Positions 1-12,612 of a DNA stretch of 64,000 nucleotides are shown piece by piece. The notes beneath the pieces were generated by a model. The model saw only the letters and a list, made by a program, of their open reading frames with translations. It was not told the origin of the DNA and made no database searches. This DNA is from Silene conica. Lineage: Eukaryota > Streptophyta > Magnoliopsida > Caryophyllales > Caryophyllaceae. The stretch is from the NCBI GenBank assembly GCA_029255685.2, contig CM055313.2:74626641-74690640 (forward strand), in the 5' to 3' direction. Made by a program: the position numbers and the translations under genes. How positions within the stretch are numbered: position 1 is the first letter of the stretch; each line of letters opens with the position of its first letter.

Positions 1-794
1 ATCGCTTCCCTCGTATCGCGGTCCTGTATTGTACATAAAGGCGCATTTGTTATAAACTCACAATTCAATGCATCACTTAATTGTGAAGCGAAAATAAGGT
101 TGCATTTTAATTGTGGTACAAATAAGACAAGATTAAGTGAAATAGACGGTAGTGTTACAGCAATGCGACCAACAATTGAGGCTATGATTTTTGAACCATC
201 GGGGAGACCCACCACACAGTCCGGTACGTGTCTTATATCAGAAAGAAGAGAATAATTACCGGTGACATGATGGAAACATCCCGTATCAATAAGCCACTTA
301 CCAGAATGATCGTGTGACGGTGTACCATAAACATGTACACACGAAGCAGCCGAATTTGGTTGAGACACAAATCGAGGTCCTTCGGTATTTCCAGTAGTAG
401 CAAGTACTGTAGTTACCAAATGCGTCGCCTCAACAGCCTCACCATGCCCTCCTTCCTCACGAGCCCACGGCCCCTGGTTATCACGACTCACGCCTCCCCC
501 CGGCCACGAGAGGATGACCCACGACCTGCACCGGAGTTGCGACGGTTGCCCTTTAACGCATAATACCAATCTGGAGTTTCACCAAGGAGATCAAAACACA
601 TAGTACGATCATGACCATTACGGTTGCATTGATTACAACGTAATTGTTGACGCTCAGTCCGAGACATTTGTGACGGACTTTGGCCGGATTCCGAGCAACG
701 GTGGGTAACGGTGTTTGAGCAAGAATGACTGATCGGAGGGACGCATACAAGGTCGGAAGTAAGCCTATCAAAAACTGGTGTAACCAGTCAGATT

Positions 795-1940
795 TGTTGG
801 GTTCTAAGGTCTCATACCCTAAAAACTTAGTCATACTAATATAAAATATACTAATTAATCTTTTAATTAGGTTTTGCAAGATCTTATGCATGCTAATTAA
901 AATGCGGAATAAAGAATCGAAAGCTCACTATTTCGACAAGAATGGCACGGATGATCCTCCAAGCTTAATATCCAATGTAGGATATCTCCTCCAAGATGCA
1001 CCCAAGACAATCTACTCTTTAAGATATGTATTAAATTTGCTAGCAATAAAAATACAAATCTAGTTCATGTTATATAATATTACTACTAACTCTTTAGTAC
1101 AGATATTATCAAAATTGATCTAATCAAATGAGGTGTTATATACGGTTTTGGTGGAGAGCAAGGATGAACAACTCTTTGTTTTTCTCTCTACAAAAACCCT
1201 AATTCAAGTATGAATGAATCCACAAGAACAAAGCAATCTTTTGTTCTTCTCTAGAGTGTGGCCGGTTGGGTTAGGGTAGAGTGCCCAATACATGGGCACC
1301 TCAATCCCTTCAAATGTTTCCCACTCAAGCTTTTCATTAATTAGATGTTTTTCCATTAACATATTATCAAAATATGTAAATGTATATGTGTGTGTTTTGT
1401 ATGTGACATACGGTCTATATAACCGAATGGACTAATAAACAACACACGTAAATTAATATGGTATGCAACAATTGCATCGACCATGTTATTTTACGAAATT
1501 CGTATTTTAACTACTTAAACACTTATTCATAAAATTAGTAATCTAAAATTACTTACATCAAATTAATTATTTCCCTACAACTACAACAATTATAGTTTAG
1601 GAAAAATTCATTCAAGCTTTTATGTTTCATAAACATATAAATATTAGTGACGACATTTCGATCACTAAAATATTATAATTTATATTCCTATTATAAATGT
1701 TTTCCTCATCTTTTATGAACTAGAATTGAACTGACTATCAAGAGAGTTGTCCTATAGGTGTGACCTAAAGGGATCAACTGACCACCACCGTCATACGACA
1801 GTAATGTCAAACTCGAGCTAGCCAATCATTACCGATTAATGTTGGTCAGTTGACTATATAATTTCGAATCATCCCTTGCGCTTCTTGTCATGAGATTTAA
1901 TTGTGTGATCGCACTATTGTTGAGGACACATATCCCAACA
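795..1940 (-). repeat. Long copia LTR (LTR A) inserted in the gag of the short-LTR element
   Basis: 1146 bp with inverted ends TGTTGGG...CCCAACA, flanked on both sides by the 5-bp target duplication AGATT (790-794 and 1941-1945). On the minus strand it starts TGTTGGGATATGTGTCC, a common start in plant copia LTRs. At this site it behaves as a solo LTR: gag sequence of the host element resumes right after the target duplication. It is about 2% different from LTR B (8173-9348) by eye, suggesting an age on the order of one million years if a rate near 1e-8 per site per year applies. Confidence 0.85.
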
Positions 1941-2555
1941 AGATTCACGTCGGTTGATGTGTTGTTATGTGCTGGTACAATTGGAGCAACACTTACACTT
2001 AATAATAGGTTGGTATTTATCAATAATGTCACCCCACAATTGACATAGGGTGCCATAGTAAGTTGTGACGGTCATACCGTCTGTTTGAGTGCACTCACGG
2101 AGGTTAGCCGTGAGTTGTTGGATACGTGAACCGTCAACTACACCAAAACGTTCATGGAGCGCATCCCATAATTTCTTAGCATTATCGAATTTAGGAAGTA
2201 AAGAACGAACCTCGGGAGAGATAGTATGGTTTAGCCACGCGACAAGCATGGAGTGCAGAGTATCCTAGTCATCTTCGGTGCACGGTGCCTTCGGTTCGTT
2301 AATTGTTCCGTTAACAAAGACATATTTCCGGCTCGACTTTAGCGCGATACATACATCATGGACACATTCATCAAAATTGTCGGACGTGAGACAGATAAGG
2401 GTGATAGAGTCATCGGGTCGATCTTGGGGGTCGAGATAGTATGGTGAAGAGGTTTCGATTTTTGTGTGCAAAGCATCGTCGATCGTCATAACGACGGCTG
2501 ACGGATAAGGGTGAATTATTTTAATGGTGATAGGGTAGGGTAAACACTGATACCA

Positions 2556-2684
2556 TGATAATGTGGTAAAGTGATTGTTTGCCTCTTCATTATTTCATCA
2601 CCAATATATAATATATTACAAGATAAGGTTTGATAATACGAAGCCCACCACCATATGACATAATGGGCTTTACAAACTATTACA
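2556..2684 (-). repeat. 5' LTR of the short-LTR copia element (copy A)
   Basis: 129 bp with TG...CA ends, abutting a tRNA-Met-type primer-binding site. A second copy of the same LTR is at 9963-10091 with the same neighbour sequence, so the pair arose by duplication and is not the two ends of one element. Confidence 0.75.
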
Positions 2685-3589
2685 GACTCTATTATAAAAT
2701 TTTTAGAACTCTATAAGCGGTCACTTTGCCCAACAGAGTGTCTCTCACAGTCTGTCTATGTGATCGACTAGTCATCCCATATGACTCTATGGCATTTGAA
2801 CTTGCCATCAATCACCTTACACTCTAGTCGCTTCGAGATGTCACCTCATACAAGCGGCTAGGGCCTATACTAAGTCAATCAAGTTCACTTTATGGGGTTC
2901 AAAGTTGTCTCTTACAACCCATTTGGTTTTGACAAAGTATCTTTCAATTGTGAGTTAATTATAACTCAAACGATGTTGTCATGTATAGACCGTCAATACA
3001 ATATTATTGGTCTATAGCATTTGATGCACATTCATCGATTTGTATTAGTGGTTTGAATTTGTGAATAAACCTTTTATTCATATTCTTCCAAAACCTACAA
3101 ATTCCAGTCTCCTTCCGACTCATATTATCTTGTATAATATGATCTTATTTGAGTACATGTCTAGAACTCTTCTAGATTTTGAGTTTCTTTCCCAAAAAGA
3201 AGCTCCCACTGTTATCTTATAACTAGTGACGTATTGGTATCTCAGAGGGATCAACTTATCGCTCTAAAGTACCTTTTCACTTTTGTACTTCAATCTATTT
3301 TGTAGTTATTGATGTCATCATTACAAGTTCTCCTCGAGAACCCATCATTTTCAATTATCTTGGCTATTAATCAAAAGTTTTGGTTGTATGCATCACCATG
3401 TGATTCTTATATTCATCAATATGAATAATTTATCCAACCCTTTGATATCTAATGGGTGACTTTTCATTATCAATATAATAAACTCTCCCGTAAAGCTCCA
3501 TCATCCTATGATGTTCAACATTTTTATTCATCTAATTGTCAACCTCTTATTCTTTACACTCTAAAGAATCACCATTCTCTCTAAATGGT

Positions 3590-3845
3590 AGGTTCAATTC
3601 TCTAATGAATATTGCTCCCACTAAAACCAATATCACTCTCTCTATAGTGATCAACTTTTACTCAATCAATGTCATTTCTCGTTTTCGTTTCCTCGAAACG
3701 AAACATGGCATGATATTACTTTGCTCCCACTTGAATCGATATAACTATCCCTATAGTGATCTCCTTCCACTCAATCAATATCATTTCTTAAATGAACTTT
3801 TCATTTCTTGTCTTCGTTTCCTCAAAACGAACATGACATGATATT
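3590..3845. repeat. Two diverged tandem units of about 110-120 bp in the copia 3' region
   Basis: Two units each contain GCTCCCACT, then CTATAGTGATC, CTCAATCAAT, TCATTTCT and a TCGTTTCCTC...AAACGAA block ending CATGATATT. On the element's strand the core reads AGTGGGAG, the usual copia polypurine-tract core. Further copies of CTCCCACT are at about 3203 and 4164. Confidence 0.6.
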
Positions 3846-4756
3846 CCCTTATAACTACCATCGAGAGAATTGAGATGATTTCTCCTCTTTTATCTTATAA
3901 TTTGAAAATTATCTTATAATTTGAGAAATATCATTATCAAGGAAACGTTTTCTTCCTGTTTCATACGGGGTTTCTTTTATCCAGTAAAGTTAAGAAACAA
4001 TGACATAAGGAACATTTCCTTTCATGTTCTCCCGTAGTTTCTTCAGTGTCCTCTCGTAGTTTCTTCTATCCATTCATTTAGGGTTTTCATAAGAAACCCT
4101 TGTAAGATTCTTCTCTAAGATCCCACAATTAACCCATTGGTTTGCGGGCGAAATATTTTCTCCCACTCTATCCTTTAAAATAATGTTTATTTATACAAGG
4201 ATAGCAATTTCCCCACAACCAATGTTTTGAATGATGAATGATATAAAGGGTGAGATATTAATTCTCATTTTCACTTAAAATGATCATCTTATGATGAACT
4301 AATTATATCTCATTTTGATCGAGTGTTTTCTCTTGAGGTGTAGTTCTACGTTTAATTTAATCAACACTTTGATTCTTTCCTTTGATCGTATCAATCTTAT
4401 TGTACAATGAACATTTCAGGGTACTTCTTTAGTATTTATTAAGATAACATTAACTCATGTTACAAGGTATCCAATTTATTTTAGGAATCAATGATTTGAT
4501 TAAGAACAAAAGGAGTGACTTGGGTTGAAAACCAAGTCACCAATATCCAAAATACAACCATTGTTTAGGATTTGAATCCTTGTCATACAAGAAAAGACAT
4601 TTTTATTTAAAATTAAAGTGCATAAATGAAAGAAGACGATAATGAAAAATTAAAGGCAAGCTCTTCATGTCTTCAATCACTGGATGCTACCATAGTCATC
4701 CATGTAAGGAACTTCAAGCTTCCTTTTCCTTGCCCTTATATTTATAAGATGCCCCT

Positions 4757-5734
4757 TTAAAACAATTTAAAAAGGTGATAGTCAACAACTTGTATCGCCA
4801 TACTAAAGTTGACAAAATAACATGAATGTAAACGAGAATTATAACCTACTGCAAGAACATTTCCATCTTTGAGATCGGTCAAGTATTTGGGGCAATTCCG
4901 TTTCCAAAGACCTAACCTCGTGCAATAAAGGCACTTGTCTTCAACCTTTGAAGATGAGGTGGAAGCACCTTTCGAAAAAGATTTTCTCTTTAGTAGGTTT
5001 GGATTTGGAGGTTTTCTTGCCCTTGCCTTTGAAGGCACTCCTCTTGAATTTCCCTTTTCCTTTCTTCTCGATGTTCAAAACATCCTTAGTGGAAATATCA
5101 TTAAGTTCCATGTCCCTTTCCGCTTGGACGAGCATCTTATGAATTCGTCCAACGTGGTTTCATGATTTCGCATGTTAAAGTTCACCCGGAACTAAGCATA
5201 CGATTTCACCTTATTAAGGGAGTGAAGAACTCGGTCAATGATGAGGAAGTTGGGAACATAAACTCCTTGCACCTTGAGGGTTTCAACTAACTCAACTATC
5301 TTGAGTACATGAGGGCTAACCTTTTGACCTTCCTTCAAACAAAAGTCGAAGAAGGCGGAAGCCACCTCATATTGAATCACCCTTGGAGTTTGCGAAAACA
5401 TTGTTGCAAGCTTGATGTAAAACTCGTATGACGTGCTTAGCTTAATCATACTCCTTTGGAGATCCGGCTCCATGGAGAAGATAAGCACGTTCTTGAGAGC
5501 GGAAGACTCTTTAATGTAGGCCTCATAGGCCTCACGAGTTGCAACCGCGGAGCGAGCGGGAGGAGCGGGAGGAGCGGCCTCGGAAAGGTAACGAGTCTTA
5601 TCCTCACCTTGAGCGACCAAAATCAATTGCGCATCCCAATCTTTAAAATTGGAACCATGCTTATCGAGTTTGCAACGATCCATGAAGGATCGAAGCCATG
5701 ATACGTTAGTGAGAGGTGGAGCGTTGGTGGCCAT
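4757..5734 (-). pseudogene. Copia gag fossil (UBN2-type gag with zinc knuckle)
   Basis: Minus-strand coding stretch starting MATNAPPLTNVSWLRSFMDR, with the gag core (NFKDWDAQLILVAQ..., DLQRSMIKLSTSYEFYIKLA). A lysine-rich segment follows, then a single CCHC-type knuckle related to CLYCTRLGLWKRNCPKYL near 4880-4930. The family makes the virus-like particle of copia retrotransposons. It is interrupted and treated as a fossil. No pol sequence follows it. Confidence 0.75.
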
Positions 5735-8172
5735 TGAAGATGTTGAAAAATTAAACTAAAAATAAAAGTGAAGGAATTAAAAACAACATTGTTTATATTT
5801 AAAACTCGTAAATAAAACAAGTTTTAGCATTTACTTAATGATCTCTTACCCAATTAAGTAAATGATTCCGAGACCCAAATCCATCTTAATTCGGGCACGT
5901 GTAGCCGATTCATCCCTTATTAATATAATTCGGTGGATTAACCCTTTAATCGGTTCTACCTTAGAACTCTCGGTCGACAATTTTACTTTAAATTGTCTTT
6001 AGCTCGAACTTATTGCAACTACGGTTACGAATACCTTTGTTGAGATCAACCAAATTTCAAGGTGTAATCATATTACCCCACTTACCCAACGTAATAACTT
6101 TAGTACCCCGGTGTAGCCGAGCCCATTTTCTTATTAAGAAGGGAGTCATGGGTCTATACTCTTTGGTAAGGCTAAGTCTCAATATTTATATGGTAAGAGA
6201 TATAGTCAATTCATTATATATCTCCGTTTAAGTGAACTAAGTCGGTGAATTATCGATAAAATGTATGACTAGGTCGAAATACTCGATAAAAATGCATGAC
6301 ATGATATGACGATTTAGCTATGCATGCAAACATATAAAGCAAAATAAAAGCATATGAAAACTTAAAGCATATGAAACCCTAGTATGGCCTTCCTAGAAAA
6401 GAAAAGAAATAAAATAAAAATTCAGAAACCAACTCCTTGGTCCCTTGAACTTCACGAGGCACCCATCCCAAGGCAAACACCATCTTGGTCGGAACTCCTT
6501 TCCGAAAGGCACCGTCTTCAAGGCTCTCCGGAATTTACAAAAATTACAACTTTTCTATCTACTTTATACATTATAAAATAGAAAAACAATAAATAAAGTG
6601 ATACGAGATCACATTAATTACATCCGAATCAATAACCCCTTACATTACGGGAATTATCGATTAAAACTAAAGCCATACTAAGTAAATTACATAATCCCAA
6701 AATTACGTAAATAAAATTATGACAATCATAATAAAATATGCAATGCTTATGTATATGAACTAACATGCAAACCCTAAGCCAAATCGTCCTATTGATTATC
6801 ATTAAAATATAGTTATCGTATAACTCGGTTTTATGGAATAGTGTGATTTTAACGTTTAAAATCGTTTGGCATCACGTGAATCGATATTCACGTTAAAGTT
6901 AATCAACCTAACTAATTTAGGTTTCAAAATTTAGTCTTACTCAAATTTTGACTAACTTATTTTCAAATATTGTTCGTATTTTGATCGGTTTTACGGGAAA
7001 AATAATATAAAATTCTAAAAGAGTCATAAAGTTTCGAAATTCAAAATTCAAATTTTGAACATCCTAGAATTTTCTTAAAATTTCAGAACTTTAAAATATT
7101 ATTATTTATACGGTATTATTATTTATTTCATAAATAAAACGTAAAAATGCGTATTTAGAGTCGGAAATTCAATAAATACCTCCATAAAAGCATTTAAAAT
7201 GATAATAACATTTTTACACTTTTCAAAACACTTTAAGAAACTGAAATGGATAGAAAAGTTAAAGAACACACTGCCCAATATCCGAAATTTTCATAAAAAT
7301 GACTCTTATTATTCAATTTTTAAATATAACAATTAATAAATAAAAATTAAATATACAGAAATTTTTGGCTCCCAAGAAAAATATGGTGATGAACATATCA
7401 AATATGACTTTTATGGGTTAAATTTTTCGTCCATTTTAACAACTTTTGCTATTTTTAACAATTTATGTCATATATCGTACAATTTTAACCATTAAAATTA
7501 TTTCTCAAGCATAACATGAAATAAAAATCTCGAAATTTTTATACATGCTGGAAATAATATATATGACATTGTGTAAAACTTTTATGACCAAATTCCAACT
7601 CTAACTAATTAAGTCGAAATTATGTCACTATTATCCGATTTTTACTCTAAAAATCAATAATCATGCAATATATGAAAATAATTTCTGGAAAATTTAAGAT
7701 GAATTTTAAATATTGCATGTGACATACTCAAAAAAATTTATAGGCAAATTCGCAATATAACTATATAAACCCATTTATTCCCATTTTATGGCATTTTAAC
7801 ATTTAAAATTCATAAACCATGCATTTTAACTCCATTATTTACGAAAATTCATATTCATAACATAGGAAATACATGTGAGACCATACCAAAAAAATCTCGG
7901 CCAGAAAGTGTGATTAGCTATTTTTCCCAAAAATAATTCATTTTAACCATTAAAAAGGATAAAAACCGAATTAAATATACTTATGAACAATATATATCCA
8001 AAAATTATTCCAAATATCCTAAAATAAATTTAGGACCAGTAGGTATTCATGCATTAGAAATTCGGCCATATCAAATATGATTTTAAAATTTCAATTTTAT
8101 TTTGTTATCTAATAACTTCGTAAAAATTATAAACGAAAGGCATGCAAACAACCGATTTGCTCTGATACCAAT

Positions 8173-9348
8173 TGTTGGGTTCTAAGGTCTCATACCCTAA
8201 AAACTTAGTCATACTAATATAAAATATATTAATTAATCATTTAATTAGGTTTTGCAAGATCTTATGCATGCTAATTAAAATGCGGAATAAAAAATCGAAA
8301 GCTCACTATTTCGACAAGAATGGCACGGATGAACCTCCAAGCTTAATATCCAATGTAGGATATCTCCTCCAAGATGCACCCAAGACAATCTACTCTTTAA
8401 GATATGTATTAAATTTGCTAGAAATAAAAATACAAATCTAGTTCATGTTATATAATATTACTACTAACTCTTTAGTAAAGATATTATCAAAATTGATCTA
8501 ATCAAATGAGGTGTTATATACGGTTTTGGTTGAGAGCAAGGATGAACAACTCTTTTGTTTTTCTCTCTACAAAAACCCTAATTCAAGTATGAATGAATCC
8601 ACAAGAACAAAGCAATCTTTTGTTCTTCTCTAGAGTGTGGCCGGTTGGGTTAGGGTAGAGTGCCCTATACATGGGCACCTCAATCCCTTCAAATGTTTCC
8701 CACTCAAGCTTTGCATTAATTAGATGCTTTTCCATTAACATATTATCAAAATATGTAAATGTATATGTGTGTTTTGTATGTGTGACATACGGTCTATATA
8801 ACCGAATGGACTAATAAACAACACACGTAAATTAATATGGTATGCAACAATTACATCGACCATGTTATTTTACGAAATTCGTATTTTAACTATTTAAACA
8901 CTTATTCATAAAATTAGTAATCTAAAATTACTTACATCAAATTAATTATTTCCCTACAACTACAACAATTATAGTTTAGGAAAAATTCATTCAAGCTTTT
9001 ATGTTTCATAAACATATAAATATTAGTGACGACATTTCGATCACTAAAATATTATAATTTATAATCCTATTATAAATGTTCTCCTCATCTTTTATGAACT
9101 AGAATTGAACTGACTCGTATCGATATACAGTCATTTCATTTACTATCAAGCGAGTTGTCTTATAGGTGTGACCTAAAGGGATCAACTGACCACCACTGCC
9201 ATACGAGAGTAATGTCAAACTCTAGCTAGTCAATCATTATCGATTAATGTTGGTCAGTTGACTATATAATTTCGAATCATCCCTTGCGCTTCTTGTCATG
9301 AGATTTAATTGTGTGATCGCACTATTGTTGAGGACACATATCCCAACA
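8173..9348 (-). repeat. Long copia LTR (LTR B), 5' LTR of the gag-only element
   Basis: 1176 bp with TGTTGGG...CCCAACA ends, followed by AGATT (9349-9353). On the inner side it abuts a primer-binding site. It matches LTR A along its length apart from roughly two dozen substitutions and a few small length differences. Confidence 0.85.
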
Positions 9349-10091
9349 AGATTCTCGTCGGTCGATGTGTTGTTATGTGCTGGTACAATTGGAGCAACAC
9401 TTACACTTAATAATAGGTTGGTATTTATCAATAATGTCACCCCACAATTGACATAGGGTGCCATAGTAAGTTGTGACGGTCATACTATCTGTTTGAGTGC
9501 ACTCACGGAGGTTAGCCGTGAGTTGTTGGATACGTGAACCGTCAACTACACCAAAACGTTCATGGAGCGCATCCCATATTTCTTAGCATTATCGAATTTA
9601 GGAAGTAAAGAACGAACCTCGGGAGAGATAGTATGGTTTAGCCACGCGACAAGCATGAAGTGCAGAGTATCCCAGTCATCTTCGGTGCATGGTGCCTTCG
9701 GTTCGTTAATTGTTCCGTTAACAAAGACATATTTCCGGCGCGACTTTAGCGCGATACATACATCATGGACTCATTCATCAAAATTGTCGGACGTGAGACA
9801 GATAAGGGTGATAGAGTCACCGGGTCGATATTGGGGGTCGAGATAGTATGGTGAAGAGGTTTCGATTTTTGTGTGCAAAGCATCGCCGATCGTCATCACG
9901 GCGGCTGGCGGATTAGGGTGAATTATTTTAATGGTGATAGGGTAGGGTAAACACTGATACCATGATAATGTGGTAAAGTGATTGTTTGCCTCTTCATTAT
10001 TTCATCACCAATATATAATAGATTACAAGATAAGGTTTGACAATACGAAGCCCACCACCATATGACATAATGGGCTTTACAAACTATTACA
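9349..10091 (-). mobile_element. Duplicate of the 5' part of the short-LTR copia element (copy B)
   Basis: Matches 1941-2684 along its length with about 2-3% difference by eye: N-terminal gag, leader, primer-binding site and the 129-bp LTR (9963-10091). Similarity to copy A continues about ten bases past the LTR (10093-10101 versus 2686-2694) and then stops. This marks a duplication breakpoint. Fossil and partial. Confidence 0.8.
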
Positions 10092-10233
10092 AACTCTATT
10101 AGAGAAATCGACGAGTGTGTGAATGAATGAAATGAGAGATTATGGGAGTGATGTTGGGGTCTTGGTGACGAAGTTTTGGATTGTGGAGTGAATATGGGTA
10201 TGTGGGGAGATGATGATATTTCAAATGGATTAA

Positions 10234-11148
10234 GGGGGTGTTTGGTTCAACTTAATTTGGAATGAAATAGAATGACTTAAACTCATACCAAGTGCTTGTT
10301 TATGATTTTTTTTTCATACCAATACCTCAAACCCATGAGATATGGGTTTTTAGAAACCCTAGGGGAGGTGGGTATCACTTATTCCAAACCCTTGGGTATC
10401 AAATTATTTTAAAAAATAAATATTGCATTGTTTTGGAATATTCTACGTTTATCATTGTTCATTTCCTTCCTTCAATTCAGCTAACTTTTTTTCCTTTATA
10501 CTACTAGTTTTTTGCATTACAATTATTTTGACTCGACTAATTAAATTTAAATCCGCATTTCTTAGTTCTAAAATAATTTTTTGAGTTAATTCGTAATTCA
10601 TCTATAGTATAGTTATTTTTGTTCAAGATAATTCGTTATTCATCAAATACAAGTCAAATGGATATACTTTTTTTGAGTCCGAATAAGGATTGGAAGAAGG
10701 AAGTGTTACATGTTAAGGCGTAATGCCTAAATAGTTTATATTCGGATCATAAACTCGCTTTTTTCTTATGTAATTATCGAATAATAATTTGAACAATGTT
10801 TTATAATAAGTTGTCATTTACTTTGGTATTCGTCGGTATTTTTGAGTTTGAAAATCCGAATCTTACTTTTGTGGCATTTTTTACCAATATTTCTATAGAT
10901 TTGTAAAGTTTATGTTTAATTTTTAGTTTAGACGATATCTACTAATTGTTTTAATAAGATGATTAAAAAATTGAATTTGATTCTTATTCCAACATTTTTC
11001 AATCCAAATACAAGGTATATGAATGAAATTGATTCCAGTATTGATCAAAACACATGATATATGAGAAATCAAGTTTCAACCAAATATCACCCTGGAAGGA
11101 TTTTGATTCAAAATTCAAACTCATACCACTATCTGAACCAAACGCCCA
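10234..11148. mobile_element. PIF/Harbinger-like non-autonomous element candidate
   Basis: Terminal inverted repeats start GGGGGTGTTTGGTTCA on the left and, read in reverse, TGGGCGTTTGGTTCA on the right. TAA flanks both ends (10231-10233 and 11149-11151), matching the TTA/TAA target preference of PIF/Harbinger. At 915 bp it holds no transposase-like ORF. The family call rests on ends only. Confidence 0.5.
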
Positions 11149-11263
11149 TAATATAGGTTTATTAGGTTGGGTTTGAGTGGGGCTCTTACTTTTAGAGGGA
11201 AAGATTAATAAATTGGGTTGGGTCAATAATTAAACATGATTAATTAGTTAATGGATTAGGGTG

Positions 11264-11551
11264 TGTTATAACGGAAACACAGAGAAAGACTAAAATAAAC
11301 AATAAATAACAATACGCACAGATATACGTGGTTCACTAACGGTGTGTTAGCTACGTCCACAGGGCAGAAGGGAGAGAGTTTTATTAATGTGAGGAGTTTT
11401 CCAGATTACAGATTCAAAACGATATATAATATTGTATGACTGTTAGGGTAGAGGTTAAGAGTTTATGTAGTACTCTTAACCTAATACAAAACAGATTAGA
11501 CTTAATCTAATAAAGTCACCCCCGCATAGTCGTTCGAAGCGGCGACTAACA
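11264..11551 (-). repeat. Small solo LTR or TRIM-like remnant
   Basis: 288 bp with TGTTA...TAACA ends. On the minus strand it has a TATATA stretch about mid-way, then AATAAAA and a conserved-looking tract (GGACGTAGCTAACACACCGT, then GTGAACCACGT), an LTR-like layout. I see no target duplication and no second LTR, so the exact ends are uncertain. Confidence 0.4.
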
Positions 11552-12612
11552 AATTCAAGGCATAGACCCAACATGGTGAATTTTGATAGTGTCCAGTGTG
11601 GAGTTTGTTTGACAGCTTTTGTAAATATAATGTCGTAACAGGGATAAAGTGGCTTTTTATTTAGCCAAATAAGAAAACCTGTAATGTGGAGATGAATGGA
11701 CGAAAAAAAGATTTGTGATGTGGAGTTGAATAGATAGAATACAAAAGAGTAATTTTTTAATAATTAAGTGTATGAGAAATTACTTTTTCCAAGTTTTTAT
11801 GTTGTATTCAATGTACTCGATAGATGAAAATGTACCTGGACATAATATGGAGTAGTGATTACATAGTAACTAAACATAACACCGATACATTATTTAAAAT
11901 AATCTCAATAAGACGATGTTTAATTACTAGGCAATTAGTTACTAGTTACTACGATGTACAAAGTATAACTAAATCGTTATACCGTATTACGTGACAAAAT
12001 TATCATATAATATTCTTTGTTTTTATAATATTTCACTCAAAATACAATTTAAAGTTTTTATTTATCTATTAATTCTTTTTATAATGTTCATTGTTTAATT
12101 CCTTTATCCATTAATTGTTTGATTATTTTGAAAACCGAGTATTTTATCCGTTTTAATTATTTCTGTATGCTCTTAATTTTTTAAACAATAATTTTTCTAA
12201 TGTGTGCTCCTAATACCTACATTTAAATTTGTACCGTGATTTACAAGATTATATCCCAATTCTCAAGTATGATAAATATGAGTTCATACTCCAAAAATAA
12301 AATTAGAAAATATTAATTGTTAATTATTCCTCAAAAGATGGAAGAATACAAGTGAAGTACATTTAACTCGTGTATTTGGATGACAAATGGGCCAGATTCT
12401 AAATAAATGACTCATTTACAAATCAAAATAACTTTCTTAATAAGAAAAATTTGTCAAGGAGATTACACTTTGATGTAATAAGTAAACAAATAATGGAAAT
12501 GGATGGAAATTTGACATTGCAAAAAGAAGTGTATATAAAGAGACCAAAAGTCAACAACCCACTACCCATTACTTGCAAGTTCCAAGTGAAAAGAGAAGTA
12601 GTGGAGGAAGTA
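11552..12612. other. Upstream spacer of the NodGS gene
   Basis: AT-rich, with no further repeat or gene recognised. The promoter and 5' UTR of NodGS should lie in its right part. The reading frame of exon 1 is open upstream of the chosen start to at least 12451. No clear TATA box stands out from the AT-rich background. Confidence 0.4.

Larger units (their letters stand above)
1..2684 (-). mobile_element. Ty1/copia LTR retrotransposon fossil (short LTR), 5' part, runs off left edge
   Basis: Read on the minus strand. A 129-bp LTR (2556-2684, TG...CA ends) is followed directly by a TGGTATCAG primer-binding site (2547-2555). A copia gag then starts near 2489, with the UBN2-type gag core in 1950-2250 and its continuation (LHQFLIGL...) in 690-790. 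A CxxC zinc-knuckle region lies near 570-630, and a protease-like stretch (KWLIDTGCFHH) near 250-310. The element continues beyond base 1, so integrase, RT and the other LTR are not visible. Gag is split by the LTR at 795-1940. The copy is broken, with several interruptions; I treat it as a fossil. Confidence 0.8.
2695..8172 (-). mobile_element. Internal region of a long-LTR Ty1/copia element, gag only, no pol seen
   Basis: Minus strand. A primer-binding site (TGGTATCAGAGC, 8159-8170) abuts LTR B, so LTR B is the 5' LTR. It is followed by a leader of about 2.4 kb with no coding sequence (5735-8157), then a gag region (5734-4757). From 4756 to 2695 I see no protease, integrase, RT or RNase H, only AT-rich non-coding sequence with repeated CTCCCACT blocks. 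This fits a non-autonomous gag-only copia derivative or a heavily eroded element. The 3' end does not run into an LTR but stops at a rearrangement junction near 2694. Broken; fossil. Confidence 0.7.
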
